Assembly (NCBI GenBank): GCA_022820365.1
Contig: JAJEFO010000134.1
Span: forward strand, 1 to 50,624
Direction: 5' to 3'
Length of the DNA: 50,624 nt
Source: Silicimonas sp.
GTDB lineage: Bacteria; Pseudomonadota; Alphaproteobacteria; Rhodobacterales; Rhodobacteraceae
Shown one piece after another: positions 32,670 through 40,950 of this stretch; within the stretch, counting starts at the first letter, position 1, and each line of letters starts with the position of its first letter. The notes under the pieces were generated by a model that worked only from the letters and a program-made list of their open reading frames with translations, was not told where the DNA came from and did no database searches. A program made the position numbers and the translations under genes.

Positions 32670-33512
32670 TCATACGGCAATCGTGCTGGCCGCGGGCTTG
32701 AGCGCCATGTGACGGTTGACGTCCTTGTAAAGAAGGTACCGGAAGCGGCTAGGGCCGCCAGCGTAGCATGCCTGCGGGCAGAAGGCGCGGAGCCACATGT
32801 AATCTCCGGCCTCCACCTCGACCCAATCTTGGTTGAGCCGGTAGACGGCCTTGCCTTCGAGAACATAGAGCCCATGTTCCATGACGTGGGTTTCAGCGAA
32901 GGGAATGACGGCGCCGGGTTCAAGTGTCACAATATTGACGTGCATGTCATGGCGCATGTCTCCCGGATCGACGAACCGTGTGGTGGCCCACTTTCCGTCC
33001 GTTCCGGGCATCGGTGTCGGCGCGATGTCCTGCTCGTTGGTGATGATGACGTCGGGGTCGGGGAGACCGTCGACGCGTTGGTACGCTTTGCGGATCCAGT
33101 GAAAGCGGCATGCGGCGTCGCCCTCGTTCCTGAGCGTCCAAGTTGTTTCCGGCGGCAGGTAGACATAGCTCCCGGGCTTGATTGCGTGTGCCGTTCCTTC
33201 GATGGTGATCTTGGCCGTGCTGTCAACGACGAAGATGACACCCTCTGCATTGGGGTCGGTTTCCGGCCTTTCGGATCCACCGCCCGGGGCGACCTCCATA
33301 ATGTATTGGGAGAAAGTTTCGGCGAACCCGCTGAGCGGACGAGATAGAACCCATAATCGCGCGCCTGTCCAGAAGGGCAGGCAACTCGTGACGATGTCCT
33401 GCATGGTGCCCTTGGGAATTACGGCGTACGCCTCCGTGAACATGGCGCGGTCCGTCAGCAACTGGTGCTGCGGCGGGTGCCCTCCGGTCGGGGCGAAGTA
33501 GCGTGAGGTCAT
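32670..33512 (-). CDS. allE: (S)-Ureidoglycine aminohydrolase
   Basis: The 280-residue bicupin opens with SRYFAPTGGHPPQHQLLTDRAMFTEAYAVIP and carries a conserved C-terminal metal site (HVMEHGLYVLEGKAVYRLNQ near 216, AGDYMWLRAFCPQACYAGG near 243) like YlbA/AllE. It converts S-ureidoglycine to S-ureidoglycolate and ammonia, giving the substrate of AllA. ATG 33512 follows GGAG at five bases; the frame upstream is not conserved. It runs towards the HigBA genes and is split from the other ureide genes by them. Confidence 0.93.
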   Translation of the reverse strand: MTSRYFAPTGGHPPQHQLLTDRAMFTEAYAVIPKGTMQDIVTSCLPFWTGARLWVLSRPLSGFAETFSQYIMEVAPGGGSERPETDPNAEGVIFVVDSTAKITIEGTAHAIKPGSYVYLPPETTWTLRNEGDAACRFHWIRKAYQRVDGLPDPDVIITNEQDIAPTPMPGTDGKWATTRFVDPGDMRHDMHVNIVTLEPGAVIPFAETHVMEHGLYVLEGKAVYRLNQDWVEVEAGDYMWLRAFCPQACYAGGPSRFRYLLYKDVNRHMALKPAASTIAV

Positions 33513-33700
33513 GACAACTCCGGGGATGGCGACACTACGACAGAATAGGACGTGCACGCCAGCAGCGAACATACGGAACTTCGCGACAGCACCTTTCGGA
33601 AAATCAGGCAAATCCCGAACGCCCGTCGAAACATGCAGATTCGGCAATGCTGCGAACCGCCACCGACAGTCACCGCCGAGTTCAAGGTCTCGTCTGGACG

Positions 33701-34636
33701 CTATGCACCTTCTTTGTCGCCGACCAGCAGTTGGTCGATTTCACGTCGTGACGGCATTGATGGTGCGGTCCCAGGACGCGTGACCGAGATGCCCGCCGCC
33801 GCGCAGGCGAAACGTACGGCGTCGACGGGTGCCTGTCCCTCGGAAAGTGCGGTTGCAAACCCGCCATTGAATGCGTCGCCGGCCCCGGTGGTCTCGACAA
33901 CTTCATCGGCGGCGAATGCAGGCACGTGGACTGATTCGGACGCATCCTTGTAGTATGCGCCGCTTTCCCCAAGCGTGATGATGGCTGCGCCTGCTCCGGC
34001 AGCGAGAAGCGCTTTCGCCGCGCGGTCGGCATCCTCGACGGAAGCGACCGGGATGCCGGTGAGTCCCTCAGCCTCGGATTCATTCGGTGTCACGAAATCG
34101 CAGAGCGCGAGCATTCCGGGCGGCAAATCCGCGGCCGGAGCCGGGTTGAGTATGGTGCGGACCCTGGCGCCTCGTGCAATCTCAAGCGCCCTGAATGCCG
34201 CGTCGATCGGCTGCTCAAGCTGCGTGACGAGGATGCCGGCACCCTCGATCAGGTTTCTGCGCGCCTCGATGTCCTCCACGGAAATTTCCCGCGCGGCACC
34301 CGGGGAGACGATGATCGCGTTGTCGCCGGTGTTGTCGTCCACATAGATGAAGGCTGCGCCCGTGTAGCTGTCTTCGTGCTGGGTGACGACCGGCGTGACC
34401 CCCGCGTTTCTCCAGGTCTCCAGCGCAATGTCGGCGAAGGCATCCTTGCCAAGCCGGGTCACGAAATGCACGCTGCCGCCCGCTCTCGCTGCCGCGACCG
34501 CCTGGTTCGAGCCTTTTCCCCCGGGGCCCAGAACGAAGCTGTTGCCAAGGATCGTTTCGCCCATTCGTGGCATTCGCTCGGCGCGATAGGACGTGTCGGC
34601 GACGAAGACGCCAAGGATCACGATTTCCCCGCTCAA
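33701..34636 (-). CDS. Ribokinase-like PfkB-family sugar kinase
   Basis: The 311-residue protein has the PfkB signatures: GGKGSNQAVAAARAGG near 39 and TTGAGDAFNGGFATALSEGQ near 247, the latter with the catalytic Asp. Ribokinase fits best. The start is TTG 34636, which keeps the first strand IVILG; GTG 34621 is an alternative but cuts into that strand. It lies seven bases after the RbsD/FucU-like gene, so the two are probably co-transcribed and act on the same sugar. The link with the inositol genes is by proximity only. Confidence 0.88.
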   Translation of the reverse strand: MSGEIVILGVFVADTSYRAERMPRMGETILGNSFVLGPGGKGSNQAVAAARAGGSVHFVTRLGKDAFADIALETWRNAGVTPVVTQHEDSYTGAAFIYVDDNTGDNAIIVSPGAAREISVEDIEARRNLIEGAGILVTQLEQPIDAAFRALEIARGARVRTILNPAPAADLPPGMLALCDFVTPNESEAEGLTGIPVASVEDADRAAKALLAAGAGAAIITLGESGAYYKDASESVHVPAFAADEVVETTGAGDAFNGGFATALSEGQAPVDAVRFACAAAGISVTRPGTAPSMPSRREIDQLLVGDKEGA

Positions 34637-34643
34637 CGGTTCA

Positions 34644-35096
34644 TCACGCGTCTGGCGGAATCACGCCCTTGCGGAACATGAAGCATCCGTAGAATCGCCG
34701 CTCCCCGGTCTGGATCACGGCATAGGCTTCACGGGCAAGGTCGTAGAAGGCGAAGCGCTCGATGCCGATCAGCGCGCGGTGCCTGCCTTCCGAGGAGTCA
34801 ATTGCGGCCTGCACCTCCTTCTGCACGGGCGGCACATCGTCCGGCGCATCGACAACCTCCATGCGCCCGGCGAAGTCGTCGACGAAGGTGTCGAGAGGCA
34901 ACACCGACAGCACGGCCTCGGCTGCTTCGGCCGCCGTCAGGTTGTCCATGCGCAGGAGTTCGCCCAGCGTCGTGCTGCGCGCGATCGAATCCGCGGGAAA
35001 GTTCGTGTCCGAGATGATCAGGACATCGCCATGACCCATGGCCCGCAGCGCGTAGAGGACGTCGGCGTTCAGCCGGGGGTCGATTCCTTTCAGCAT
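34644..35096 (-). CDS. RbsD/FucU-family sugar mutarotase
   Basis: The 150-residue protein matches RbsD/FucU: MLKGIDPRLNADVLYALRAMGHGDVLIISD at the start, with the His of MGHGD as in catalytic members, RFAFYDLAREAYAVIQTGE near 113 and a CFMFRKGVI ending. These enzymes interconvert anomers of ribose or fucose. Together with the adjacent kinase it would prepare a pyranose or furanose for phosphorylation. Its ATG follows AAGGGA. FucU is slightly favoured by the length and the YAVIQTGERRFYG ending. Confidence 0.9.
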   Translation of the reverse strand: MLKGIDPRLNADVLYALRAMGHGDVLIISDTNFPADSIARSTTLGELLRMDNLTAAEAAEAVLSVLPLDTFVDDFAGRMEVVDAPDDVPPVQKEVQAAIDSSEGRHRALIGIERFAFYDLAREAYAVIQTGERRFYGCFMFRKGVIPPDA

Positions 35097-35211
35097 GCAT
35101 TCCCTTTCAGCAAGTTGGTCGTTTCGGCGGGATGGACATTTCGAACCGGACGTCCTGAACAGGTTGACTCAATTCCGCGACATGTCAATTCGGCAGGCAC
35201 GCCAACATCAG

Positions 35212-36042
35212 TCAAGCGGCCTTGAGATTTGCCAGCACCTCGCGCGCTGCCGCGACAAGCGGCGCCTCAACGTCCTTGAGTATCTGCACCCGGTCGAACT
35301 GGTCGGGATCGCGATTCACGGATTCTCGAAGCGCTTGCCCAAAGGCCATGCGCAACTCGGTGCCGATGTTGAACTTGCAGATGGCAGATTCGCGGGCGAG
35401 TCGCCTGCGTTGAGCGGACGGGACACCCGAGCCGCCGTGAATCACCAGGGGAATGTCCGTCAATGCCTCGATCGCCGCAATTCTGGCCTCGTCGATTCCG
35501 CCGGACTGCTCCTGCTGCAGATGCACGTTGCCAACCGAGACTGCCATCGCGTCTACGGCGGTATCACGGGCAAACTGCACTGCCTCTTCAGGGTCGGTGC
35601 CGGCAGAAGCTTCTCCTTGGTCATGTCCCACAAAGCCAATTTCGCCCTCGCAGGAGATGCCGGCGCCATGCGCCAGTTCGGCAACCGCTGCCGTCTCGTC
35701 GATGTTCTGCGCAAGCGGCTTGCGGGAGCCGTCGAACATCAGGGAAGTGAAACCCGCATCCAGCGCCGCCTTGCATTCGTCCATCGTGTACCCGTGGTCG
35801 AGATGCGCGACCACCGGCACGTCCGCTTCGTTCGCGAGGTGACGAAACATCCGACCCAGAATCGGCAGCGGCGTATGTGCCCGGCAGGACGGTCCCGCCT
35901 GCAGGATGACAGGGCAGTTCTCCGCTTCCGCAGCTTCGACGTAGGCTCGCATGTCTTCCCAGCCCAACGTCACGAGGCCTGCAACCGCGTATCTTCCGGC
36001 AAGCGCCGGCTGCAGCACCTCCGAAAGCGTCGCCAGCGTCAT
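35212..36042 (-). CDS. Class II aldolase, IolJ/FbaA-like
   Basis: The 276-residue protein is a zinc-dependent class II fructose-bisphosphate aldolase family member: VPVVAHLDHGYTMDECKAALDAGFTSLMFDGS near 77 holds the first zinc His and catalytic Asp, CEGEIGFVGH near 127, IPLVIHGGSGVP near 199 and CKFNIGTELRMAF near 221. In this setting the expected reaction is cleavage of 2-deoxy-5-keto-gluconate 6-phosphate to dihydroxyacetone phosphate and malonate semialdehyde (IolJ). ATG 36042 overlaps the iolB stop by ATGA, so it is in the iol operon. Tagatose- or fructose-bisphosphate activity is the alternative. Confidence 0.85.
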   Translation of the reverse strand: MTLATLSEVLQPALAGRYAVAGLVTLGWEDMRAYVEAAEAENCPVILQAGPSCRAHTPLPILGRMFRHLANEADVPVVAHLDHGYTMDECKAALDAGFTSLMFDGSRKPLAQNIDETAAVAELAHGAGISCEGEIGFVGHDQGEASAGTDPEEAVQFARDTAVDAMAVSVGNVHLQQEQSGGIDEARIAAIEALTDIPLVIHGGSGVPSAQRRRLARESAICKFNIGTELRMAFGQALRESVNRDPDQFDRVQILKDVEAPLVAAAREVLANLKAA

Positions 36043-36881
36043 TTGAACTTTGCGATCATGTCCTTGATGCCCGGAATCGTTTCGAGCTGGTCGGCATGCG
36101 AGGGTTGAAAATACTGTATCAGCGATCGCTGGCTGAGCCCGCCGAGGATGGTGAAATAGTACATTTCGTATCCCGGCAGCACGCAGCAAGGGTGGTACCC
36201 GCGGTCAAGGCAGATCGTGGAGCCGTCGACGATGTGATAGGCGTCCCCCGGCTTGCCGTCCTCGCGCTGGAGCATCTGCACGCCGGAGCCGTGCTTCGGG
36301 CGGAACCGAAAGTTGTAGGTTTCGTCGTGGCGTGTTTCGTCGGGAAGGCGGTCGGTGTCGTGCTTGTGGCTCGGGAATCCCGACCAGCCGCCGGAACCCA
36401 CGGTGAAGAGTTCGCTGACCAGCAGCCGGCCCACCTTGCCGTGCTGCTTCTGGCCCAGGATGTGCTTGATCTTGCGATGCGTCTTGGTGTCGTCGGAGCC
36501 GTACTGCACGAGGTCGAGCTCGTCTGAACGCACGGCAAATGGTTCAAGCACCTCGTCGAACTTCGCGCCGGCGACAAAGACCTCGGCGCTGTCTGACTTG
36601 CAGACCATTTCCGCACTTGCGCCTGTGGGCACATAGACACCTTCGGGCTCGCCGTCCCAGACGTCTTCGACGCGCCCGCCAAGGGCATCGAACCCTGCGC
36701 CCTCTACAACGACATCGACTGTGCCCGTCGCGGGAACGATGCAGGTCTCGTATCCCGGGACAGCGTATTCGAAGGCGTCTCCCTTCTTCAGCTTGACGAT
36801 GTTGAAGTAGTTGAGCGGCACCGTCGTGTTGTCGGCATCGACGACGGGCTTGTTCTGGTTGTCGTAGGGGGCAATATGCAT
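36039..36881 (-). CDS. iolB: 5-Deoxy-glucuronate isomerase
   Basis: The 280-residue bicupin matches IolB: SGFPSHKHDTDRLPDETRHDETYNF (split near 168) with the metal His/Glu set, GDAYHIVDGSTICLDRGYHPC near 212 and GYEMYYFTILGG near 240. It isomerises 5-deoxy-glucuronate to 2-deoxy-5-keto-gluconate in inositol breakdown. It starts five bases after the iolC stop and overlaps the aldolase start by four. Length is normal. Confidence 0.95.
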   Translation of the reverse strand: MHIAPYDNQNKPVVDADNTTVPLNYFNIVKLKKGDAFEYAVPGYETCIVPATGTVDVVVEGAGFDALGGRVEDVWDGEPEGVYVPTGASAEMVCKSDSAEVFVAGAKFDEVLEPFAVRSDELDLVQYGSDDTKTHRKIKHILGQKQHGKVGRLLVSELFTVGSGGWSGFPSHKHDTDRLPDETRHDETYNFRFRPKHGSGVQMLQREDGKPGDAYHIVDGSTICLDRGYHPCCVLPGYEMYYFTILGGLSQRSLIQYFQPSHADQLETIPGIKDMIAKFK

Positions 36882-36886
36882 GTTTC

Positions 36887-37867
36887 CTATCCTTCAGTCG
36901 GGCCGGGGTGATCGGCCAGGAATGCTTCAAGCGTTGGGGCGTCGGGCAGGGCCGGGGCGCACCCGGGGCGAGAGACCGTGATGGATGCGCAGGCGGATCC
37001 CCGCAGGATCGCGGGTTTCAGGTCATGCCCGTCGGCCAGCGAGGTCATGAGGCCGGCCATGAAGCTGTCTCCGGCACCTGTTGGTTTCAGCGCGTCGACG
37101 GGATAGATTCCCGTCCGGATTTCCTTGCCGCCCGCGAAGGTGATCGCGCCTTCATGGCCCATCTTGTAGACCACGATGTCAGCGGAAGTCTCCGAGAGGC
37201 TCCGGGCCTTGTCCAATCCCTTGTCGTAGTTTCCCGCCACGAAACCGAATTCCTCGTCATTCCCCACAATCATGTCGCATCCCGCGGCCGCACGGCTCAG
37301 CACTTCGGCGGCGACCTCAGGAGATGGCCAGGAATAGGGGCGGTAGTCGACGTCGAATATGATCGGAAGTCCGGCCGCCCTTGCAAGCTCGAAGGCCCTG
37401 AACGTGGCGGATCGTGATGGCTCCGCCGCAAACACCGTGCCTGCCGTGATGAGTGCGCCGAAGCGCTCGTATTCCACGGCTTCGACATCGCCCTTGTCCA
37501 TCTGGAAGTCCGCTGCACCGTTTCTGTAGATGACGTTCCTGTGGCCTTCGACCACACTCTCGTAGACCGCAAGCGAGTTGCGGAATTCCCCGCCCACCTT
37601 GGCGACATGGGTCGTGTCAACCCCGTAGTGTCTCAGCCGATTGATGCAGTAGCTTCCGATCGAATCGTCAGACGTCCGCGTCACGAGAGCAGCCTTGCCG
37701 CCGAGCTTGCAGATTCCCGCGCCTATGTTCGCCGAACTGCCCCCGAGGTCGACCGTCATGCGCTCGGCATCCTCCAGCCGTATCCCTGCATCGGTGAAGA
37801 AATCGATGCCGGCGCGTCCAACGATGATGAAGTTGTTCTGACGGATCCCGTCCAGCAGATCCGGCAT
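36887..37867 (-). CDS. iolC: 5-Dehydro-2-deoxygluconokinase
   Basis: The 326-residue PfkB kinase starts NFIIVGRAGIDFFTDAGIRLED and has GGSSANIGAGICKLGGKAALVTR near 42 and PTGAGDSFMAGLMTSL near 268. It phosphorylates 2-deoxy-5-keto-gluconate. Many proteobacterial IolC proteins carry an extra C-terminal DUF2090 aldolase domain; this one does not, which fits a separate IolJ-like aldolase two genes on. ATG 37867 overlaps the iolD stop (TGATG). Confidence 0.95.
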   Translation of the reverse strand: MPDLLDGIRQNNFIIVGRAGIDFFTDAGIRLEDAERMTVDLGGSSANIGAGICKLGGKAALVTRTSDDSIGSYCINRLRHYGVDTTHVAKVGGEFRNSLAVYESVVEGHRNVIYRNGAADFQMDKGDVEAVEYERFGALITAGTVFAAEPSRSATFRAFELARAAGLPIIFDVDYRPYSWPSPEVAAEVLSRAAAGCDMIVGNDEEFGFVAGNYDKGLDKARSLSETSADIVVYKMGHEGAITFAGGKEIRTGIYPVDALKPTGAGDSFMAGLMTSLADGHDLKPAILRGSACASITVSRPGCAPALPDAPTLEAFLADHPGPTEG

Positions 37868-39729
37868 CAGACACCCTTTCGCTGCCGGGCACGAGCCGCC
37901 TCGATCTCGACATGCTTCTCGCGGACGCTGGCATTTTCCGTGACATGGGGGGTGCCGATTTCCCACCATGCGTGGCCTTCCGTGGTCCAGCCCTCGTAGG
38001 CGTCCACCTTCATCACGATGACATAGGTCCCGTCGCTGGCCTGCGCCCGCTTGAACGCCTCGCCGAGATCCTTGGCGTGTTCGACCGTCTCCGCCTCGGC
38101 TCCCATGGCGCGCGCATGCACCTCGAAATCGACTTCAACCAGGTTAGTGGCGGTCGGCGTGTCCGCAATGAGGTTGTTGAAACTCTCTTGCCCGACGTTG
38201 TTCTGAAGCTTGTTGATGACTGCGAAGCCGCCGTTGTCGAGGACCAGGATTATCAGTTTCCTTTCCGTCAGGACCGACGAGAATATGTCCGAGTTCATCA
38301 TGAGATACGATCCGTCACCGCAGAAACTGATCGTGTCGCGTTCGGGTTCGCGTTCCATCTGGGCAATGCGCGCGCCCCAGGCGCCGGCGATCTCGTAGCC
38401 CATGCAGGAAAAGCCGAACTCGACATCAACGGTGCCGGTGGCCAGCGTCTTCCAGTTCGCGGTCACTTCCGCAGGCAGGCCGCCTGCCGCCGCCACGATC
38501 CTGTCTCGCTCGTGGCAGAGTTCGTTCACGATGCCGATGGCCTGCGCGTAGGAGTTCGGCCGGTTTCCGACACGCGTGTTGTTCGCGACGTAGTCGTTCC
38601 ACTTGGTCCGCTCGGCCTGTGCCGTCAAGGTCCATTCGCCGGGCGCGACATATCCTGCGGCGGACTGAAGTTCGGGAAGGGTCCGCTTGCAGTCTCCGAT
38701 CACGGTTGCTGCCAGGTGCTTGGCGGCATCGTGCCGGGCCACGTTCAGGCCGACGAATCTGGCGTCTCTTGCAAATGCGGTCCAGGAACCCGTGGTGAAG
38801 TCTTGAAGCCGCGTGCCGACGGCCAGCACAAGGTCAGCCTTCTCGGCGATGGAATTTGCGCAGTCGGATCCGGTCACGCCGATCGGTCCGATGTTCAGCG
38901 GGTGGTCGTTCAAGAGATTGGCACGCCCGGCGATCGTCTCCACGACGGGGATTTGGGTGGCTTCGGCAAATGTCGTGAGTTCAGCAACGGCGTCGCCATA
39001 CTGAACGCCGCCGCCCGCGATGATCATCGGTCGCTTCGAGGATTTGAGCAGCGCGGCCGCGTTGGCGATCTCGGAAGAATCAGCGGGCTGCGACCGAATG
39101 CGGTGCACGCGCCTTTCGAAGAGCTGAACGGGATAGTCATATGTCCATCCCTGGGTGTCCTGCGGCAGCGCGATGAATGCGGGCCCGCAATCCGCCGGGT
39201 CAAGCATCGTGCCGACAGCCGCCGGCAGCGACTGGATGATCTGGGCAGGATGCGTGATCCGGTCCCAGTACCGGCTCACCGTCTTGAAGGCGTCATTCAG
39301 GCCGAAGGCGGGATTGCCGAAGTGCTCGACCTGCTGCAGCACGGGGTCAGGCAGCCGTGTCAGGAACGTATCTCCGCAAAGCATCAGGACGGGCAACCGG
39401 TTGGCATGGGCAAGGGCGGCGCTGGTGAGGAGGTTTGCGGTACCGGGTCCGGCGGATGCGGTGCAGAACATGAAGCGCCGTCGCAGCCACGCCTTTGCGT
39501 AGCCCGCCGCGGCGAAACCCATCCCTTGTTCGTTTTGGCCGCGATAGAGCGGCAATGTGTCCTTGACGTCAGCCAGCGCCTCGCCGAGGCAGGTGACATT
39601 GCCGTGACCGAAGATGCCGAATCCGCCTCCGCACAGCCGGTATTCGGCGCCATCTATCTCGATGAACTGGCTTTCAAGAAAACGCACGATGGCCTGTGCC
39701 ACTGTCAGCGTCACCGTTCTTTCAGCCAT
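37867..39729 (-). CDS. iolD: 3D-(3,5/4)-Trihydroxycyclohexane-1,2-dione hydrolase
   Basis: The 620-residue ThDP enzyme has IolD length and features: LPLYRGQNEQGMGFAAAGYAKA near 61 with the catalytic Glu, FMFCTASAGPGTANLLTSAALA near 86, PVLMLCGDTFLTRLPDPVLQQ near 112 and the cofactor motif GDGSYLMMNSDIFSS...DNGG near 465. It opens the cyclohexanedione ring to 5-deoxy-glucuronate. ATG 39729 is used; the open frame reaches 69 codons further into the promoter but has no homology. It is the first gene of the minus-strand iol operon. Confidence 0.96.
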   Translation of the reverse strand: MAERTVTLTVAQAIVRFLESQFIEIDGAEYRLCGGGFGIFGHGNVTCLGEALADVKDTLPLYRGQNEQGMGFAAAGYAKAWLRRRFMFCTASAGPGTANLLTSAALAHANRLPVLMLCGDTFLTRLPDPVLQQVEHFGNPAFGLNDAFKTVSRYWDRITHPAQIIQSLPAAVGTMLDPADCGPAFIALPQDTQGWTYDYPVQLFERRVHRIRSQPADSSEIANAAALLKSSKRPMIIAGGGVQYGDAVAELTTFAEATQIPVVETIAGRANLLNDHPLNIGPIGVTGSDCANSIAEKADLVLAVGTRLQDFTTGSWTAFARDARFVGLNVARHDAAKHLAATVIGDCKRTLPELQSAAGYVAPGEWTLTAQAERTKWNDYVANNTRVGNRPNSYAQAIGIVNELCHERDRIVAAAGGLPAEVTANWKTLATGTVDVEFGFSCMGYEIAGAWGARIAQMEREPERDTISFCGDGSYLMMNSDIFSSVLTERKLIILVLDNGGFAVINKLQNNVGQESFNNLIADTPTATNLVEVDFEVHARAMGAEAETVEHAKDLGEAFKRAQASDGTYVIVMKVDAYEGWTTEGHAWWEIGTPHVTENASVREKHVEIEAARARQRKGV

Positions 39730-39792
39730 CCCTGGCCTCCTTGCAATTCTGATGTTGACCGCTTGCGCGAAAGAACAGAAAAGATACGGGAT

Positions 39793-39808
39793 TTGCAACC
39801 GGTTGCAA
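39793..39808. promoter_or_regulatory. Perfect LacI-type operator in the divergent iol promoter
   Basis: TTGCAACCGGTTGCAA is a perfect 16-bp palindrome with a central CG step, the hallmark of LacI/GalR-family operators. It lies in the 101-bp gap between iolD and the iolG-like gene, 64 bp from the iolD start and 22 bp from the other start. A single repressor here could switch both operons. No LacI-family gene is present in the window. Confidence 0.7.
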
Positions 39809-39830
39809 CAGGCAACGAGAGGGCATGGGC

Positions 39831-40934
39831 ATGTCCGATCTAGGCATAGGCATCGTTGGCGGAGGCTATATGGGCAAGGCCCGTGCCGTGGCGTTTTCTG
39901 CAGTTGGAGCGGTTTTTGACACCACGCTTCGGCCACGGCTCGAGATGGTTGCCGCGTCCTCGCCTGAGGCCGCCGAGCGTTATCGGAAGCAGTACGGCTT
40001 CAGGCGCGCGGTGGCGGACTGGCGCGAACTGGTTGATGACGACCGGGTCGAGGCGGTCATTGTCGCCACGCCCCAAAGCCTGCACAGGGAAATTGCCTGC
40101 GCGGCGCTTGCGCTTGGCAAGCCGGTGCTCTGCGAAAAGCCGCTCGGCGCCTCGCTTGTGGATAGCCGCGCGATGGTTGCGACGGCCGAAGCGTCAGGCG
40201 CCGTCAACATGATGGGCTTCAACTACATTCGCACGCCTGCCGCGCAATTTGCGCACAAGCTTTTGCAGGAAGGCCGGATCGGCGACGTGACGTGCTTTCG
40301 GGCCGAACATACCGAGGATTTCCTCTCTGACCCGGAGGCACCGGCCACTTGGCGAACCCAAGGCCTCGCAAACGGCACCATGGGAGATCTTTCGCCTCAC
40401 ATCATCAACGCCGCACACAGGCTGATGGGGCCGATTGCGCAAGTCATCGGCTTGGTCGAGACGGTTCACGCCGAACGCTCAGGGAAAAGCGTCACCAATG
40501 ACGACCAGGCACTGATGATGGTGCGTTTCGAAAGCGGAGTGACGGGCAGCATATTCGTCAGCCGCGTGGCGACCGGTCGCAAGATGGGCTACGCCTTCCA
40601 GATCGACGGCACGCGAGGCGCGATCCGGTATGACGGAGAGGACCAGAATGCGCTTTGGCTGTATGCAGCGGAGGGGCCGGATTCGGAGCGAGCGTTCCGC
40701 AAGGTACTGACCGGGCCTGACCATCCGGACTATCTTCCCTTCTGCCAGGGGCCGGGACACGGAACCGGCTTCCAGGACCAGATCATCATAGAGGCCAAGG
40801 ACTTTCTCACCGCAATTGCGCAGGGCGAGTCCCTTTGGCCGGATTTCAGGGAGGGGCTTCAGGTGAACCGCGTGATCGCTGCGGTCCATGCCTCGCATGC
40901 CGAGAGATGCTGGAAGGATGTCAGTGAATTCTGA
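39831..40934 (+). CDS. Gfo/Idh/MocA-family oxidoreductase, inositol-dehydrogenase-like
   Basis: The 367-residue protein has the N-terminal Rossmann motif GIGIVGGGYMGKARA, the EKP motif in GKPVLCEKPLGASLVDS near 94, and the C-terminal catalytic region GTMGDLSPHIINAAHRLMG near 183 where D and H fit the active-site pattern. In this place it should oxidise an inositol or a deoxy-sugar (IolG/IolW-like). ATG 39831 is preferred over ATG 39825 because GAGAGGG (39817-39823) gives seven-base spacing. It is longer than classical IolG (about 330-345), so scyllo-inositol or another polyol may be the substrate. Confidence 0.85.
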   Translation: MSDLGIGIVGGGYMGKARAVAFSAVGAVFDTTLRPRLEMVAASSPEAAERYRKQYGFRRAVADWRELVDDDRVEAVIVATPQSLHREIACAALALGKPVLCEKPLGASLVDSRAMVATAEASGAVNMMGFNYIRTPAAQFAHKLLQEGRIGDVTCFRAEHTEDFLSDPEAPATWRTQGLANGTMGDLSPHIINAAHRLMGPIAQVIGLVETVHAERSGKSVTNDDQALMMVRFESGVTGSIFVSRVATGRKMGYAFQIDGTRGAIRYDGEDQNALWLYAAEGPDSERAFRKVLTGPDHPDYLPFCQGPGHGTGFQDQIIIEAKDFLTAIAQGESLWPDFREGLQVNRVIAAVHASHAERCWKDVSEF

Positions 40935-40950
40935 GAATGGAGACAGGCCA

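Noticed and set aside
37912-39843. 643-codon open frame on the plus strand
   Set aside because: It mirrors iolD, which has all ThDP enzyme motifs; the plus frame has none.
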